Shown piece by piece: positions 31,681 to 43,511 of a DNA stretch of 64,000 nucleotides. Every line of letters starts with the position of its first letter. The first letter of the stretch is position 1. The stretch comes from Geotrypetes seraphini (lineage: Eukaryota; Chordata; Amphibia; Gymnophiona; Dermophiidae): the NCBI RefSeq assembly GCF_902459505.1, contig NC_047084.1, positions 495,241,013 through 495,305,012 on the forward strand. Direction: 5' to 3'. The notes beneath the pieces are model-generated. The model did no database searches. It saw only the letters and a program-made list of their open reading frames with translations, and was not told the origin of the DNA. The translations under genes and the position numbers were made by a program.

Positions 31681-32995
31681 GAGGGGCATTTTCGATAGGA
31701 TGTCTAAGTCTGAGGTTGGTCGTTTTGGGCAAGACATCCACAAACCCAGTAGAAAAAAAATGTCCTTTTTCAAAGCTGCCAGACGTCTATCTTTTATTTT
31801 TGAAAATGACCTATACATAAGTTTTGGTCCTTAGGACATCTTGCTTTTTTGGCCATTTTCAAATACAAAAACGTCCACATGAAAAACGCACAAAAGCAAG
31901 TTTTGTAGATGTACCCAACTACCTTGTCTGATCGCAGCAGGGGAATCCCCATCAGCTGAGCCAGTTTCGGGGATTCCTGCTGGCTCACATGATGGGGATT
32001 CCCCCTGCCAGGATCAGCTGAACTGGCAATGAGATTCCTCTCTCCCTCCCTCATAGGCACCGATCCCCTAGGTCCCTCCACAGAGTGTCCCCCCCCGCAC
32101 TACGCCTCTCTCTCCAACATCCTTTGACACCCACGACATCACTGGCAACACCCCCCACAACACCCGACACCCCTGGCAGCACTGGCAACACCCCTTCACA
32201 TCACCCAGCATCTCATACCTTGTGCTGTAAAATTGGCAGGAGGGAAGCCCACTCCTTCCTGCCTACAGGGCTGCATACTGTGAATGATGGGCTTTCCCCC
32301 CCAATGCATGCTGGGATGCAGTGGGAAGGCCCTTCTTTTCTGAACATCGTGATGTTGCCAGTGTCATCGGGAATGTAGAAGGATGTTGGGGGGAGGGGTG
32401 TAGTACGGAGGCTCTATGTGGAGGGGGCTGAAGGATCAGTGCCTTTGAGGGAAGGAGGGAAAGAGGAATCTCCCTGTCAGTTCAGCTGATCCTGTCAAGG
32501 AGGATCGCTATCAGCTCAGCCAGTAGGACTCTCTGAAACTGGCTCAGCTGATGGGGATTCCTTTGCCCTAATCAGCTGATGGCAAGCCCTGAATATGCTG
32601 CTTCCCCCCATCTTTGGGTGGTGGGAGGGGGGGTCGGTGACCACTGGGGGAGTAAGGGGGATCATGCCTTAATCCCTCTAGTGGTCATCTGGTCAGTTTG
32701 GGCAGCTTTGGGGCACTTAGACGCAACTACAACAGGCCTAACTGCCGGTGTCCTCTAGGAAAGCTTTGATTATCGCTGCAGCACGTCCAAGTTTAAGCTG
32801 GCCTAATTCCCGCCCATAACACACCTCCCAACATGCCCCTTTCAGCTCTGGACACACAGCAGCTTAGAAGTGCTGTTGCACGTCCACAAAGTTGGCTTTG
32901 ATTATTGGCACTTGGCCATCCCTGCTATTAGGAGGTCCAAGAGCCGATTAGGCAAGTTTTTGGACGTTTAAAAGTTTTGATTATGCCCCTCATAG
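31681..32995. mobile_element. Foldback DNA element, GGGGCAT...ATGCCCC family
   Basis: Ends AGAGGGGCATTTTCGATAGG and ATTATGCCCCTC are inverted, and CCAGACGTC / GACGTTT words recur near both ends. The core (31930-32600) is a CAGCTGAGCC module related to 3970-4262, followed by the hairpin CCACTGGGGG...CTCTAGTGG. A relative is at 58829-59948. No target duplication was resolved and no coding sequence is present. Confidence 0.65.
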
Positions 32996-33002
32996 CTCTT
33001 AA

Positions 33003-33343
33003 CCCTTTCAGGACCATAAGGATCGTAGGCCAATTTTTGTGGTTTTGACGACATTTTTATGGTAAAAAGGGCTTGCAGATGCCAAAAAATTGATTTTTTT
33101 TGTGAAATATCATTATTTTTATTTAAAAAAATCACACTTCTGGCTTATGGACAGTGTGGCAAGTGAATCTTCTCGTTAATCTGGCAACGACGCTAATGAA
33201 TGAATGTCGGAACCAGTTTGTTTACATAAAGGCAGTATCATATGGAATCCGTACATATCAAATTTAGAACTGTAGACTATCCCAATCAAAATTTATAGGA
33301 TTTTAAAGTTATGGGACAAATATGTCCCTTGGTCCTGAAAGGG
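33003..33343. mobile_element. piggyBac-like MITE (341 bp)
   Basis: TTAA at 32999-33002 and 33344-33347 flanks inverted ends CCCTTTCAGGACCATAAGG and CTTGGTCCTGAAAGGG. The interior has no coding capacity. Confidence 0.92.
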
Positions 33344-33347
33344 TTAA

Positions 33348-34124
33348 AGTAACACTTTATATTTCCCACCATATTTGTGCTTTTGCCACTTGTTTTTCCT
33401 TGTTTGCTGATCTACTTTAAAGAACTTATTTTTCCTGCTTTGCATATTCTGTTGCTTCCATTCTTGTACTTACAGGTAGATTCTCATTCATTCCTTCACT
33501 CTGTATTTTACAATCATAGAGAAAAGAGGACTATCAACTAATCTTTTTTCCTTGTGCATATCCCTATTGAATGAATGACTCAAAAGTGATTTGGGAGCAA
33601 CAGGGACACATTTAAAGGTTGAAGACATACCAAATACAATCTGTCTATTAATCTCAGCTTCAGATAAAGCAGATCTAAAATAAATGGAAACAAATCTCTG
33701 GTTATTGCCGGTTGTACCTGAAAGGAGAAGCAATACACTGATATCTTCTACATCCCAGCAATATTAGCACCATCATACATGCTGCTCCAAGGTATCTTTC
33801 CTACTTTGTGGAACTCAACTTCTTACATCTTATCATGCACTATATCCTTGGATTTCTGCACCTATGATGCATAATTTAACATTTTTTGTACTGAAACAAA
33901 CTGTTCGATCTTTGTTTTATTTAGTGGAAAAACACATTTTATATCAATAATAAAAAACCAAACAATTTACAAATAATGATAGCAAAAAAGACATTAAAAT
34001 GCAAGTATTAATTAACAAGAATAGTTAACTCAATCCAGGTGTTTAAAACAATTTGAATAATTATCTAGAAACATGAAACCAGTCAGAGAATAAGTAAAAC
34101 AACAAACTTTAGTTAAACTCTTTT
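33348..34124. other. Low-repeat AT-rich sequence
   Basis: No repeat family recognised and no credible frame. Nothing supportable. Confidence 0.4.
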
Positions 34125-35290
34125 ATTTATTTATGTTTTCAATACAATTCTACACAGAATAGTATGGAATGGATTCCATCATGAAAATACAAAATCAACA
34201 ACATAAAAGAAACACTATTCCATCTAGCCCACATCAAGAGAGGATATTACTTGATTATACAAAGAGAAGGAAAAATAAATAAAATTTGGATCAATAAGTC
34301 CACTAATCAAGGAAAATTTCCGGAGAAACTAAAAATACAATGGAAAAAATTATTAGCTAGACCAGATCCATCAATTATGGTGATTCATTAAAACTCCTAA
34401 ATAAATCAGTTATTCATTTCTTTTGTAATTCGTGTAAAGTAAGGAATTGTTCTAGTTCAGTGGTCTCAAACTCAAACCCTTTGCAGGGCCACATTTTGGA
34501 TTTGTAGGTACTTGGAGGGCCTCAGAAAAAATAGTTAATGTCTTATTAAAGTAATGACAATTTTGAATGAGGTAAAACTCTTTATAGTTTATAAATCTTT
34601 CCTGTTGGCTAAGTCTTAATAATAATATTGTAATTTATAGCTAAAGAGACATATGAACAAGAAACTGTTTTATTATACTTTTGTGATTATGATAAACATA
34701 CGAGGGCCTCAAATAGTACCTGGCAGGCCGCATGTGGCCCCTGGGCTGTGAGTTTGAGACCACTGTTCTAGTTGTAAGGGAACCCATAAACAAATTCCTT
34801 TTCTTGAAATTTGATCAAACATTTGCAAGGGAATTTCCCCAAAACAAGTGGCGTGCAAAGCTAAAACTCTAGATTTCAATGAAAGAAATGCCTTCCTTCT
34901 TAACTGTGTAGCTTTTGCCACATTTGAAAATATTAATATGCGGAAATATTAATACGCTATCTCCACAAAATTTTGCTTCCTTATTTTTAAAGAACATTTT
35001 CATAATTAATGCTTTATCAGATTCATTGGAGCACATCAACAACAGGGTGGACTTAGTTTGCACCACATCCTATTAGTTCTTTAGAAATCATGTTAAATCA
35101 AACTCATTTGGGGCTAACTCGTCCACCCTTTGCTCAGAAGAAATCTTCTTTTTATGTGAGATATAGTAACAATTAGAGATAGGTAAGGAATCAGTATTTT
35201 GCAGTCCCCAAATCTCTTTAAAATATTTCCGTAGTAAAATTTCAGGTGACAACAAAGTAATCTTTGGAAAATTAACAAAACACAGATTTC
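34125..35290 (-). mobile_element. L1-type LINE fragment with ORF1 and a 3' tail, split by a hAT
   Basis: Minus strand 35290-34774 encodes KKKRNLCFVNFPKITLLSPE, LLRKYFKEIWGLQN and later CSNESDKALIMKMFF and FCGDSVLIFPHINIFK, the pattern of L1 ORF1 RNA-binding proteins. It resumes left of the hAT (LEQFLTLHELQKK) and within about 300 bases reaches an AATAAATAAA-rich end at 34125-34150. No ORF2 follows, so it may be an ORF1-only (half-L1) element or an internal deletion. Confidence 0.75.
34458..34765. mobile_element. Short hAT element (CAGTGGTCTCAAACT type)
   Basis: Ends CAGTGGTCTCAAACTC and GAGTTTGAGACCACTG are perfect inverted repeats. The target duplication TTCTAGTT is perfect (34450-34457, 34766-34773). 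The sister copy at 47872-48180 is nearly collinear. Confidence 0.95.
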
Positions 35291-36259
35291 TTTTTTTTTT
35301 TTCAGATATCTTTATTGTCTTTTTTTGTTTATTTAGATATAAACAATGAACAGCAACCATAATATATAGTCAAATACAAAATGTTGAATTAAACATTCAT
35401 ACCTGTTATATTATTCATGAAATGTTGTTGTTAATACATCATGAAAGAAACAATTTTTAATTGTTAGCACATAGAATGCTCAACGGTGCCCAAATTTTGC
35501 AAAAGTGTGGGTAGCTAAAATTTCATCGTATTTTCTGATTGAGCATAGATGGTTCCACCATTCAGAGAAATTAAGTTGAGAATTGTCTTCCCAGTGAGAA
35601 AAAGAATCATATGAGTGGTCAAGGCGATCACTGTATTAAACAGCTTTGCGTGATCAGCAGAAAGATTAATGTCATTATCAAGAGAGCGAAAGATGACAGA
35701 GCGAAGGAATAATTGGACAAATGAGTTTACCGGAATTCATGATTGAATTTTATTTCAGATAGACTGCCACTACCTTTGCACATTAGGACAGTAATAGATC
35801 ATGTGGGAAAGAGTTCCAGGAGAACTTGCACATGACCAGCATAGGTTCGAGGAGTCTTTCTTTAGGAAGCAAGCAATTTTGGCTGGAGTCCAATAGGCTT
35901 TATGCAAGATGTAAAATGTGGATTGGGAGATAAAAGCTGATAAAGTGGGATAGGCTACTTTTCTCCAGCAAATTTTTCTATTTCTTGCATTTTAACATCT
36001 AATTGAGATTCCCAATATTGTTCAAGAATGGAATTAAGATGGGTGGAATCAATCTGCAATCTTTTGTTTATCTTTCAACCTTTTTTTGTTGTCTAGAAGA
36101 AGTGATTGAGTGAAGCTAAGGAATTTTTTATTGACATTTTGAGAGCCACTGGACGATGTGAGTTTTTTAAAAAAAGAGTTCCAATGTATATTTTATATTA
36201 GTGAGAAGGTGTCTGTGGTGAGAAAATGGTTATTAATGACGATTTGGTAGAGAGACCAA

Positions 36260-36444
36260 GGGCTCCTTTTTCGAAGCCGTGTTAGCGGCTTTAGCATGCG
36301 TGACTTTTAATCACACACTAACTCACATGCTAGTCAAAAAAACTATCACCTGCTCAAGAGGAGGCGGTAGCGGCTAGCACGTCTGGCGGTTTAGCGCGCT
36401 ATTACGCGTGTTAAACCGCTAGCGCAGCTTTGTAAAAGGAGCCC
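36260..36444. mobile_element. PIF/Harbinger-like MITE
   Basis: Ends GGGCTCCTTTTTCGAAGC and GCTTTGTAAAAGGAGCCC; CAA on both sides (36257-36259, 36445-36447). Inserted in L1 ORF2. Confidence 0.82.
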
Positions 36445-37849
36445 CAAATGTTGTTAGCCTTTAAGTGTGCCATAAAGAAATTGTTTTGATCCAGTTGTAA
36501 AGAACTATTGTGCCAAATGGGTATATCCTCCCAATTATACTGATTTTTGTTAAGCTTTTTATAAAAGTTGTGTAGTAGGATTGAAGTTGCTTTCAGTAAT
36601 CTATGATCACTAGTATAAATGAAATTGTCCCTAAATGATAGCAGCTTTATAGGATAGGGATGTACTAATGAAGTTTCTAAATTCAGCCATTTGGGTAAAT
36701 CTGTAGTGTTATCTTGTTGAAACAATAGGAGAGCTTGTGAGAGGCGAAATGCATAGTGATATTCTAAAAAGTTGGGAATATTTAAGCCATCTCTATCCTT
36801 GGGGAGTTTCAATTTCTTTAAAGCTATTCTGGGCTGTTTCCCTTCCCATATGAATTTATTTATTAGGGAGTCCAGTTTTTTTTTTTTTTTTTTACAGTCT
36901 TGATGGGAAGGGGATCATGCTTAGAATATAATTTATTTTGGGTGCCAGAATCATTTTAATGGCTTTCACTCTACCCCATCAAGTGAGATAAACTAGGGAC
37001 CATGAGTTTAGTGTGGAGGATGTTATTAAAAGTATTGTGTCATGATTCAATTTCATAGTTTGATCAATAGAGTTACTGTACCATATACCAAGATATTTCA
37101 GTTTGGTGGGTTTTCATTGAAATGGTAGTTTAGAGCTTTGATGTTTCAATATAGAGGGAGTTAAAGGCATAATAGTGGATTTGTTCCAATTAATTTTATA
37201 ACCAGATATTGTTGAAAAGAAATTGATGTCTGTTAAAAGATGTGGTAATGAGTGTAGGGAAGTATATAACAAAATATCATCAGCATAAATGAAAAGTTTT
37301 TAGGAGTTATCACTTATTTTGATGCCATCAATCAAGGGGTCAGCACAAATGTATAATGCCAGTAGTTCTAAAGCTAAGTCAAAAAGTAAAGGAGATAGTG
37401 GACACCCTTGTTTTGTTCCTCTTCTTAATGAGAAATAGTTAGAAAGAATACCATTGACAGATATAGCAGCTAAGTGGTTTTTGTATAGTATTTTAATCAT
37501 GTTAATACATTTGTGGCTGAAACCAAACCAAGAGAGAGTATGGAAGAGATAATTCCATTTTAGTCTATTGAATGCTTTTTCAGCATCTAGTGACACCATT
37601 AATAATCGTACTTTTAATGGAGCAGTATATGAGAGGATATTCCCAGCGGCGTACCTAGGGTATGTGGCACCCGGGGCCCATCATTTTTTGACCCCCCCCC
37701 CCCCATGTAAAAAAATTTTTTTTTTTTTTTTGCAATAACCATGAAATGGAATAAATGGTCAGAATAGAAACAGGCAGTGAAAATTTTCTTTTATTGAACC
37801 TCATATATGTAACCATTATTCCAAACATAACATAACATAAATTATGTCT

Positions 37850-38160
37850 AAATTGTCATGACATTAGAAGTACATATGGAGTAGTTGCAGGTGATGCTTG
37901 GGACAGTTCTGATTGTGTTAGTTCGGTTTTATGTGTTTTTTGAATAGAAGGGTTTTTATTTCTTTTTGAAGGTTTTGCAGTCTGTGGTTGATATCAATTG
38001 GTTGTAGAGTTGGGGGTCGAGTGTTGCAGCTCGAATGGCTAGGAGGTTGTCGAACAGTTTTTTTTCTTTTGACGTTTTTGGTTGGAGGGTGTGTGAATGG
38101 TGCACAAGTTCTCCTATGTCTGTTTGAAGTGGATTGAATTATTTAGCTGAAGAAATTAGT
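37850..38160 (-). mobile_element. Possible L2-like 3' fragment inside hAT
   Basis: Wording such as AAGGGTTTTTATTTCTTTTTGAAGG and GTCGAGTGTTGCAGCTCGAA resembles reversed L2 C-terminal sequence, but it is short. Low certainty. Confidence 0.3.
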
Positions 38161-38280
38161 TACCCCCCATTCCACACACATTAATTCTCTTCCATTTTTG
38201 TTCCCATTATAAAAAACACTGATAAGTTCCCAGAAAAAAAAATACATTAAAATAAGAAGTGAAAACAAAGGCCCCTACAG

Positions 38281-38600
38281 ATGAGAACATAACATAAGAA
38301 TAGCCTAACTGGGTCAGACCAATGGTCCATCATGCCCAGTAGCCCATTCTCATGGTAGCCAATCCAGGACACTAATACCTGGTCAAAACCCAAAGAGTAG
38401 CAACATTCCATGCTACCGATCCAGGGCAAGCAGACACTTCCCCCATGTCTTAATAACAGATTATGGACTTTTCCTCCAGGAATTTGTCCAAATCTTTCTT
38501 AAAACCAGCTACACTATCTGCTTTTACCATAACTTCTGGCCACTTCATTTTTAAGTTTAGATCTTTCCTTTCAAACAGAGACCTTGCTAGATGTCAAATA
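38281..38600 (-). mobile_element. CR1-like LINE 3' fragment inside hAT
   Basis: Begins AACATAAGAATAGCC and TGGGTCAGACCAATGG, the reversed 3' end of the subtype at 15285-15441. It continues through GTAGCAACATTCCATGC into a C-terminal coding trace (reverse of AAGATTTGGACAAATTCC). Confidence 0.88.
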
Positions 38601-40086
38601 CAGCACAAGGTAACTTCACATGGACTTAGCTGTGCAGGAAATGTGAATCTCCTCATACACCCACCATATAGTGCAAAAATGTGCAAAGGTCTGTTTTTTT
38701 CTTTCGATCACTACATAGCCTAATGCCACACAAGCAGCGCTGTTACAAACATATTCTGTAGGTCAATGCTAAGGATAACAAAGTTTCCTTCCTTGGACCA
38801 GAAGGAGATAAACCACTGGAAGAGATCCCAAAACAACACCCAAAGACCCACTCAGTGTGTGAATCAGTTGAGTGGAGTGGACTAACTGGGGGGTGGAAAT
38901 GGGCCCGTAGTTTGCTCAGCAGAATTTCCCAGACCACCTCTTCCTCTCAACACATTGACACGCTGCCACCATCACCACTAGGAACACCTCACTGGGTAGG
39001 CCAGCTATGCTATAAACTTTATAAAACACATTATTATATTTTCTTATAAAGCACATATTTTAACTGACCTCTCTGACATCCTCAGCCTTTCCATTCACAA
39101 AAATAGAAGGAAGAAAAGTTCCCATTTCCTGCTGTCTCATGTCCCCGGCCTATACAATATTTTTTTTCTGCAGACCCTTCAAAAGTCTGACCAAATCCTC
39201 GTTTCACTTGCATTATAAAGTACTGAGGATGCCATCTCTCCCCAATCCCAGGTCCTAAAGTCTAAGACAGTAGCACAAACTAATGCTGCCAGATACAGGA
39301 AAAAAAAATTTTGATTCGATTCAGCCCTATTGAATTGGTTTTTCAATTCGATTTTCCTGCCCAGTTGGGTGATTTTTTTCAAAACTCCTGGTGGGTTTTA
39401 TAGCTTTTTCACCCCCTTTGGCTTCTCCTAACCACACTGGCGCTGTGGTGTAAATAAAATAAAGAAACAAAAAGGACTTTTCCTCTTTCTGTTAAATCCT
39501 AGCTCACGTTTGCAGTCCAACACCAGCTCTGGCAGGATACACATTTCAAATCTGACATGTTATAATCACAAAACAGAAAATAAAATTAATTTTTCTACCT
39601 TTTGTTGTCTGGTTATATTTCAAATTTTGTTGGTCCAAGGCTCTGGTTTTCTTCTGATAACTTGCTTGCCAGAGTCTCCTTCTTTCTGCATGCTAACCAT
39701 CCATCTGCCAACTCTGTCCTCCCTTTCCATTTCCCTTCCCTTCCCAGGAAGTCTGGTATCTTTCCTTTTTTTCATCTCCCTCCACAGATCCACCTTTTCT
39801 TAAATACCCTTTCATCCGGCATCTCTCCCTCCTTCCCCACCATCCCAGAGTCCACCATCTCTCCGTTTCTTTTCCTAATTACCCTCCTATCCAGTATCTC
39901 TATCCCTCCTCCACACCATCCCTTGTGTCCAATTTCTCTCCCTTTCTGTTCCTTCCCTCCCTAAATCCCATGGTCCATCATCTCTCTCCCTCTCCTCTAT
40001 TTTCAGACCCATTATTTCTTCCCCCCCCCAAAGTTTGGCATATGCATGTCTCTTTGAACACCCCCTTCCCTCTGTGTACTTCTAAA

Positions 40087-40770
40087 TCATGGTCCCCCCC
40101 CAAAGGCCTGTCCCCCCTTAAAGGTCTGCCTGTCCCACCTTGAAGGCCTGCACCCCCCTTGAAGGCCTGTCCCTTCCCCTTGTAGGCCTGTCCCCCCTTT
40201 AAGGCCTGCCTGCCTGCCTTTCCCCCCCTTGAAGGCCTGTCTCCCCCTTAAAGGCCTGCACCCCCCTTGAAGGCCTGCACCCCCCCTTGAAGGCCTGTCC
40301 CCCCCCTTGTAGGCCTGTCCCTCCCCTTGTAGGCCTGTCCCCCCCCCTTGTAGGCCTGTCCCCCCCCTTGTAGGCCTGTCCCCCCCTTGAAGGCCTGCCT
40401 GCCTTTCCCCCCCTTGAAGGCCTGTCTCCCCCTTGAAGGCCTGCACCCCCCTTGAAGGCCTGCACCCCCCCTTGAAGGCCTGTCCCCCCCCTTGTAGGCC
40501 TGTCCCCCCCCTTGTAGGCCTGTCCCCCCCTTGTAGGCCTGTCCCCCCCTTGAAGGCCTGCCTGCCTTTCCCCCCTTGAAGGCCTGCACCCCCTTGAAGG
40601 TCTGCACCCCCCCAAAGGCCTACACCCCCCCCCCCCCGAAGGCCTGCACCCCCCTGAAGGCCTGCCTGCCCCCCTTGAAGGCCTGCACCCCCCCCGAAGG
40701 CCTGTCCCCCCTTGAAGGCCTGCCTGCCTGCCTGTCACCCCCTCCCCCTTGAAAGCCTGCTTGCCTGCCC
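40087..40770. repeat. Minisatellite, about 20-bp unit, strongly strand-skewed
   Basis: More than 25 units of the form CCCCCCTTG(A/T)AGGCCTG(T/C) with C-runs of 4-17. The minus strand is G-rich with repeated G5-G8 tracts, giving quadruplex potential. AGGCCT in each unit is a small palindrome. Confidence 0.95.
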
Positions 40771-40856
40771 GCCCGCCCCACCCTGAAGGCCTGATGCCCC
40801 GACCCACCCCGAAGGACCGCTCGCCCCCCTGGCCTCCCCGCACCACCTATGAACAG

Positions 40857-41008
40857 CCGCAGCAGGATCGCGAAGTCAGCGTCAGCATCCCTGCGCTGCT
40901 TCCTGCGCCACGGTCCCGCCCCTCCTCTGACGTCAGAGGAGGGGCGGGATCGCGGCGCAGGAAGCAGCGCAGGGATGCTGACGCTGACTTCGCGATCCTG
41001 CTGCGGGC
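40857..41008. repeat. Near-perfect palindrome centred on TGACGTCA
   Basis: Arms of about 75 bases meet with no spacer at TGACGTCA (40928-40935). CCCGCCCCTCCTC pairs with GAGGAGGGGCGGG and TCAGCGTCAGCATCCC with GGGATGCTGACGCTGA. I count only one or two mismatches. TGACGTCA is also the classic CRE site, probably by chance of symmetry. Confidence 0.95.
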
Positions 41009-42234
41009 TGCTTCACAGATGGTGCAGGAAGGTCAGTGGGGCGAGCGGTCCTTCGGGGGTGGCGGGGGACTGAACGGCAAGGCCGGGAACACCCCCTTAG
41101 GGCTGGTACCCGGGGCGGCCCGCCCCCCCCCCCCCCCCCCCTAGGTACGCCACTGGATATTCCAAAGCATCCTTGAGTTGTTATTAGAGAGTCTGTTAAG
41201 GATGAAGTCATTTGATCTCTATTGACAAGATTAGGTAACATTTTTGACAATCTGGTGGCAATGATTTTAGCATAGATTTTATTATCCAAATTTATTAATG
41301 AAATGGGTCTGCAGTTGTTGACTTTTATGTGATCTTTCACTGGTTTAGGGATAACAATAATGATTGATTCCAAGAAGGAGCCCCTACAATTTTCTTCAGT
41401 GTGAAGTTTGCGGTAGAAGGAGCACAATTGAGGAATCAGTATAGAAGAGAAAGCCTGATAGAACTCAGTGCCAATTCCCAGGGGCTTTTCCCATAGGAAC
41501 AGATTTAATTGCAACTGTGATTTCCTCAATGGATATATTCTTCTCCAATATTATATTCTGAGATGAGGAGATTGTAGGGTGTTGGAGTGATTCTACAAAG
41601 TTGTGAAATTGTGCAGATGAGGCGCTAACTTCAGAAGAATAAAATTCTTGATAAAAGTTCTTAAATTGTTGTGGAATAGCTTCATCTGATATATGAGGGA
41701 TATCATTGGAGTCTATAATTTGTGTTACTTTTGATCGGTTAACCTTATTCTTCAGATATTGAGCTAAAGCGTGACTCACTTTATTATTCTCTGCATAGTA
41801 CCTTGAGTTGAAAATATTCATTAAATGTAAAGCATCTTTGTTCAGTAAAGAATTGTATTCGTATTTTAAAGATTGAAGAACTTGATAGGTTTGGAGAGCA
41901 AAGTCCAGAAGATATTTATCTTCTAAAGATTTAATAGAGTGCTCCATGTTAATGATCTTTTCCTTATTTTCTTTCGATTTGTGAGCTGAGTAATTAATTA
42001 CGCACCTCCTTATGGTAGCTTTAAAAGTATCCCACCAGACATGAGCTTTATGGTCATTGATGTTGTTATATGAAAAGTATTCTAAGATTTTATCTTTGAG
42101 GTAAGTAATGAAATTTTCATCTTGTAGAAGAGTTGTGTTAAATCTCCATGGAGGTTTACCCGTTTTAAGACAAACAATATCAATTGTTAATGAAATTGTG
42201 GAGTGGTCAGAAACTGTTCTACTTAAAATCTCAC

Positions 42235-42400
42235 ACTGCTCCTTGTGACCCTGGGCAAATCACTTAATCCCCCATTGCCACAGGTACATTAGATAGAGTG
42301 TGAACCTGCCAGGACAGACAGGGAAAAATGCTTCAGTACCTGAATGTACACAACTTATATTTATTATATACAAATAATAAATAAAATTTCAGCTGCTGTA
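42235..42400 (+). mobile_element. SINE or L2 tail (GGGCAAATCACTT type)
   Basis: TGACCCTGGGCAAATCACTT followed by CCAGGACAGACAGGG and an A-rich end AATAATAAATAAAA. The reverse of the same 3' domain lies at 13733-13885. The first word is typical of CORE-SINE/L2 3' regions. Confidence 0.75.
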
Positions 42401-42404
42401 CATT

Positions 42405-42916
42405 AGAGAGTGCCATATTTCCCTTTGTATAGGCAGTGACCTATACATCAATTTTGCAAACTGGCCTAGTGGATGCAGCTTGCTTAAATGGGGCAGCCTA
42501 TACATCATCCCCCCCCTTAAATACCTCCCTCGCCGGTAAATACTTCCTGGATGGCTGCCTTCAAACATGCTGGCTGCCTCCTCCAAACACGCTGTGCAGG
42601 GCAGGAGCGATGTTTGCGATCTCAAGCGTCGCCCCGCGCCGCTTTCCGATTGGCTGCTGTCGTGAGAACTGATAGTAACCAATCAGGAAGCGATGCGAGG
42701 CGAGGCTAGAGATCGCAAACATCGCTCCTGCTCTGGGATGATGTATAGGCCACCCCACTGAATAGGCCGATGTAGGTTTTAAAACTCTTAGATAAGCCGC
42801 AGCTAGTAACATGGGGCGGCTTATCTAAGAGTTTTAAAATCTACATCTGCATTTCCTGCGGCCTATACAAAAGGGCGGCCTATAAAAAGGGACAGTCTAT
42901 ACATGGGGAAATATGG
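42405..42916. mobile_element. Foldback DNA element with CCATATTTCCC ends
   Basis: Left end GCCATATTTCCCTTTGTAT and right end ATACATGGGGAAATATGG are inverted. Two internal hairpins: GGAGCGATGTTTGCGATCTC with GAGATCGCAAACATCGCTCC, and TTTTAAAACTCTTAGATAAG with CTTATCTAAGAGTTTTAAAA around a 15-base centre near 42800. GTATAGGC-like words recur throughout. No coding capacity. Confidence 0.82.
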
Positions 42917-43511
42917 TAATGCAGAGGAGATGAAAAAAAATTGATATGTGAGAAACTTAGATGGGGAAGAGAGAAAAATGTGTATTCTTGATCTTTAGGG
43001 TACAAAATATGCCAAGAGTCAATTAGCTCAAAATTTGTTTTGAAATCATTGAGTTTTCCAAGAGATTTGGAAATCCTGTAGGCACTATTAGATTATCTAT
43101 CTAATATTACATCCTGTATTTAATTAAAATCCCCATCAATAATGACTTGTTAATGATTAAAGTTAGCTAATTCAGAGGCAATGTTTTGGAAGAAATCAGG
43201 GGAGTCTGTGTTAGGAGCATATGTTTAAGAGGATATATTTTGTCAGATTAATGTTCAATTCTAGCAAAACCTGTCTACCCTGAGTGTCTTGTATTACATC
43301 ATTCAAACCACACATATCTTTTTCGATATATCATACATGTTGTTCCCAAATTGTTTAATCTCCAAAAATTTGGTTTTGCACGTATACGACATCTCATGAG
43401 TAATTTAAAAGCGGTGCCACTCACTATATTTGTACACTCTGATGAAAGTAGTCTCTCTTAATGTTAAGGGTTTAAACAACCCTTTTAAGAGGAATAAACT
43501 GAATAGGTTGC

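Larger units (their letters stand above)
37644..41155. mobile_element. Large non-autonomous hAT element (3512 bp)
   Basis: Ends CAGCGGCGTACCTAGG and CTAGGTACGCCACTG, with a perfect target duplication GATATTCC (37636-37643 and 41156-41163). It interrupts L1 ORF2. Contents: a CR1 fragment (38281-38600), an exon-like block (39545-39700), a G/C-skewed minisatellite (40087-40770) and a near-perfect palindrome (40857-41008). Same terminal family as 15524-18229. Confidence 0.95.
35291..43511 (-). mobile_element. Long L1-type LINE (ORF2), interrupted, with 5' inversion
   Basis: Read right to left on minus: endonuclease (YAPNTDSPDFFQ, then a GDFN box near 43130), then the fingers/palm at 41156-41947, then after a 3.5-kb hAT MVSLDAEKAFNRLKWNYLFH and GTKQGCPLSPLLFDLALE at 37300-37600, and C-terminal parts to 35400, ending at the T-run near 35290. 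Insertions: PIF-like MITE (36260-36444), hAT (37644-41155) and elements at 42235-42916. The segment 43380-43511 is on the plus strand and begins ORF2 (MKVVSLNVKGLNNPFKRNKL), the signature of twin-priming inversion. It is dead, with many breaks. Confidence 0.88.

Noticed and set aside
40087-40846. Gly/Arg-rich minus-strand frames, collagen- or FG-like in look
   Set aside because: Translations of the 20-bp minisatellite; the repeat unit explains the periodicity fully.
40928-40935. TGACGTCA as a functional CRE promoter element
   Set aside because: It is the symmetrical centre of a palindrome in a transposon; symmetry explains it without regulation.
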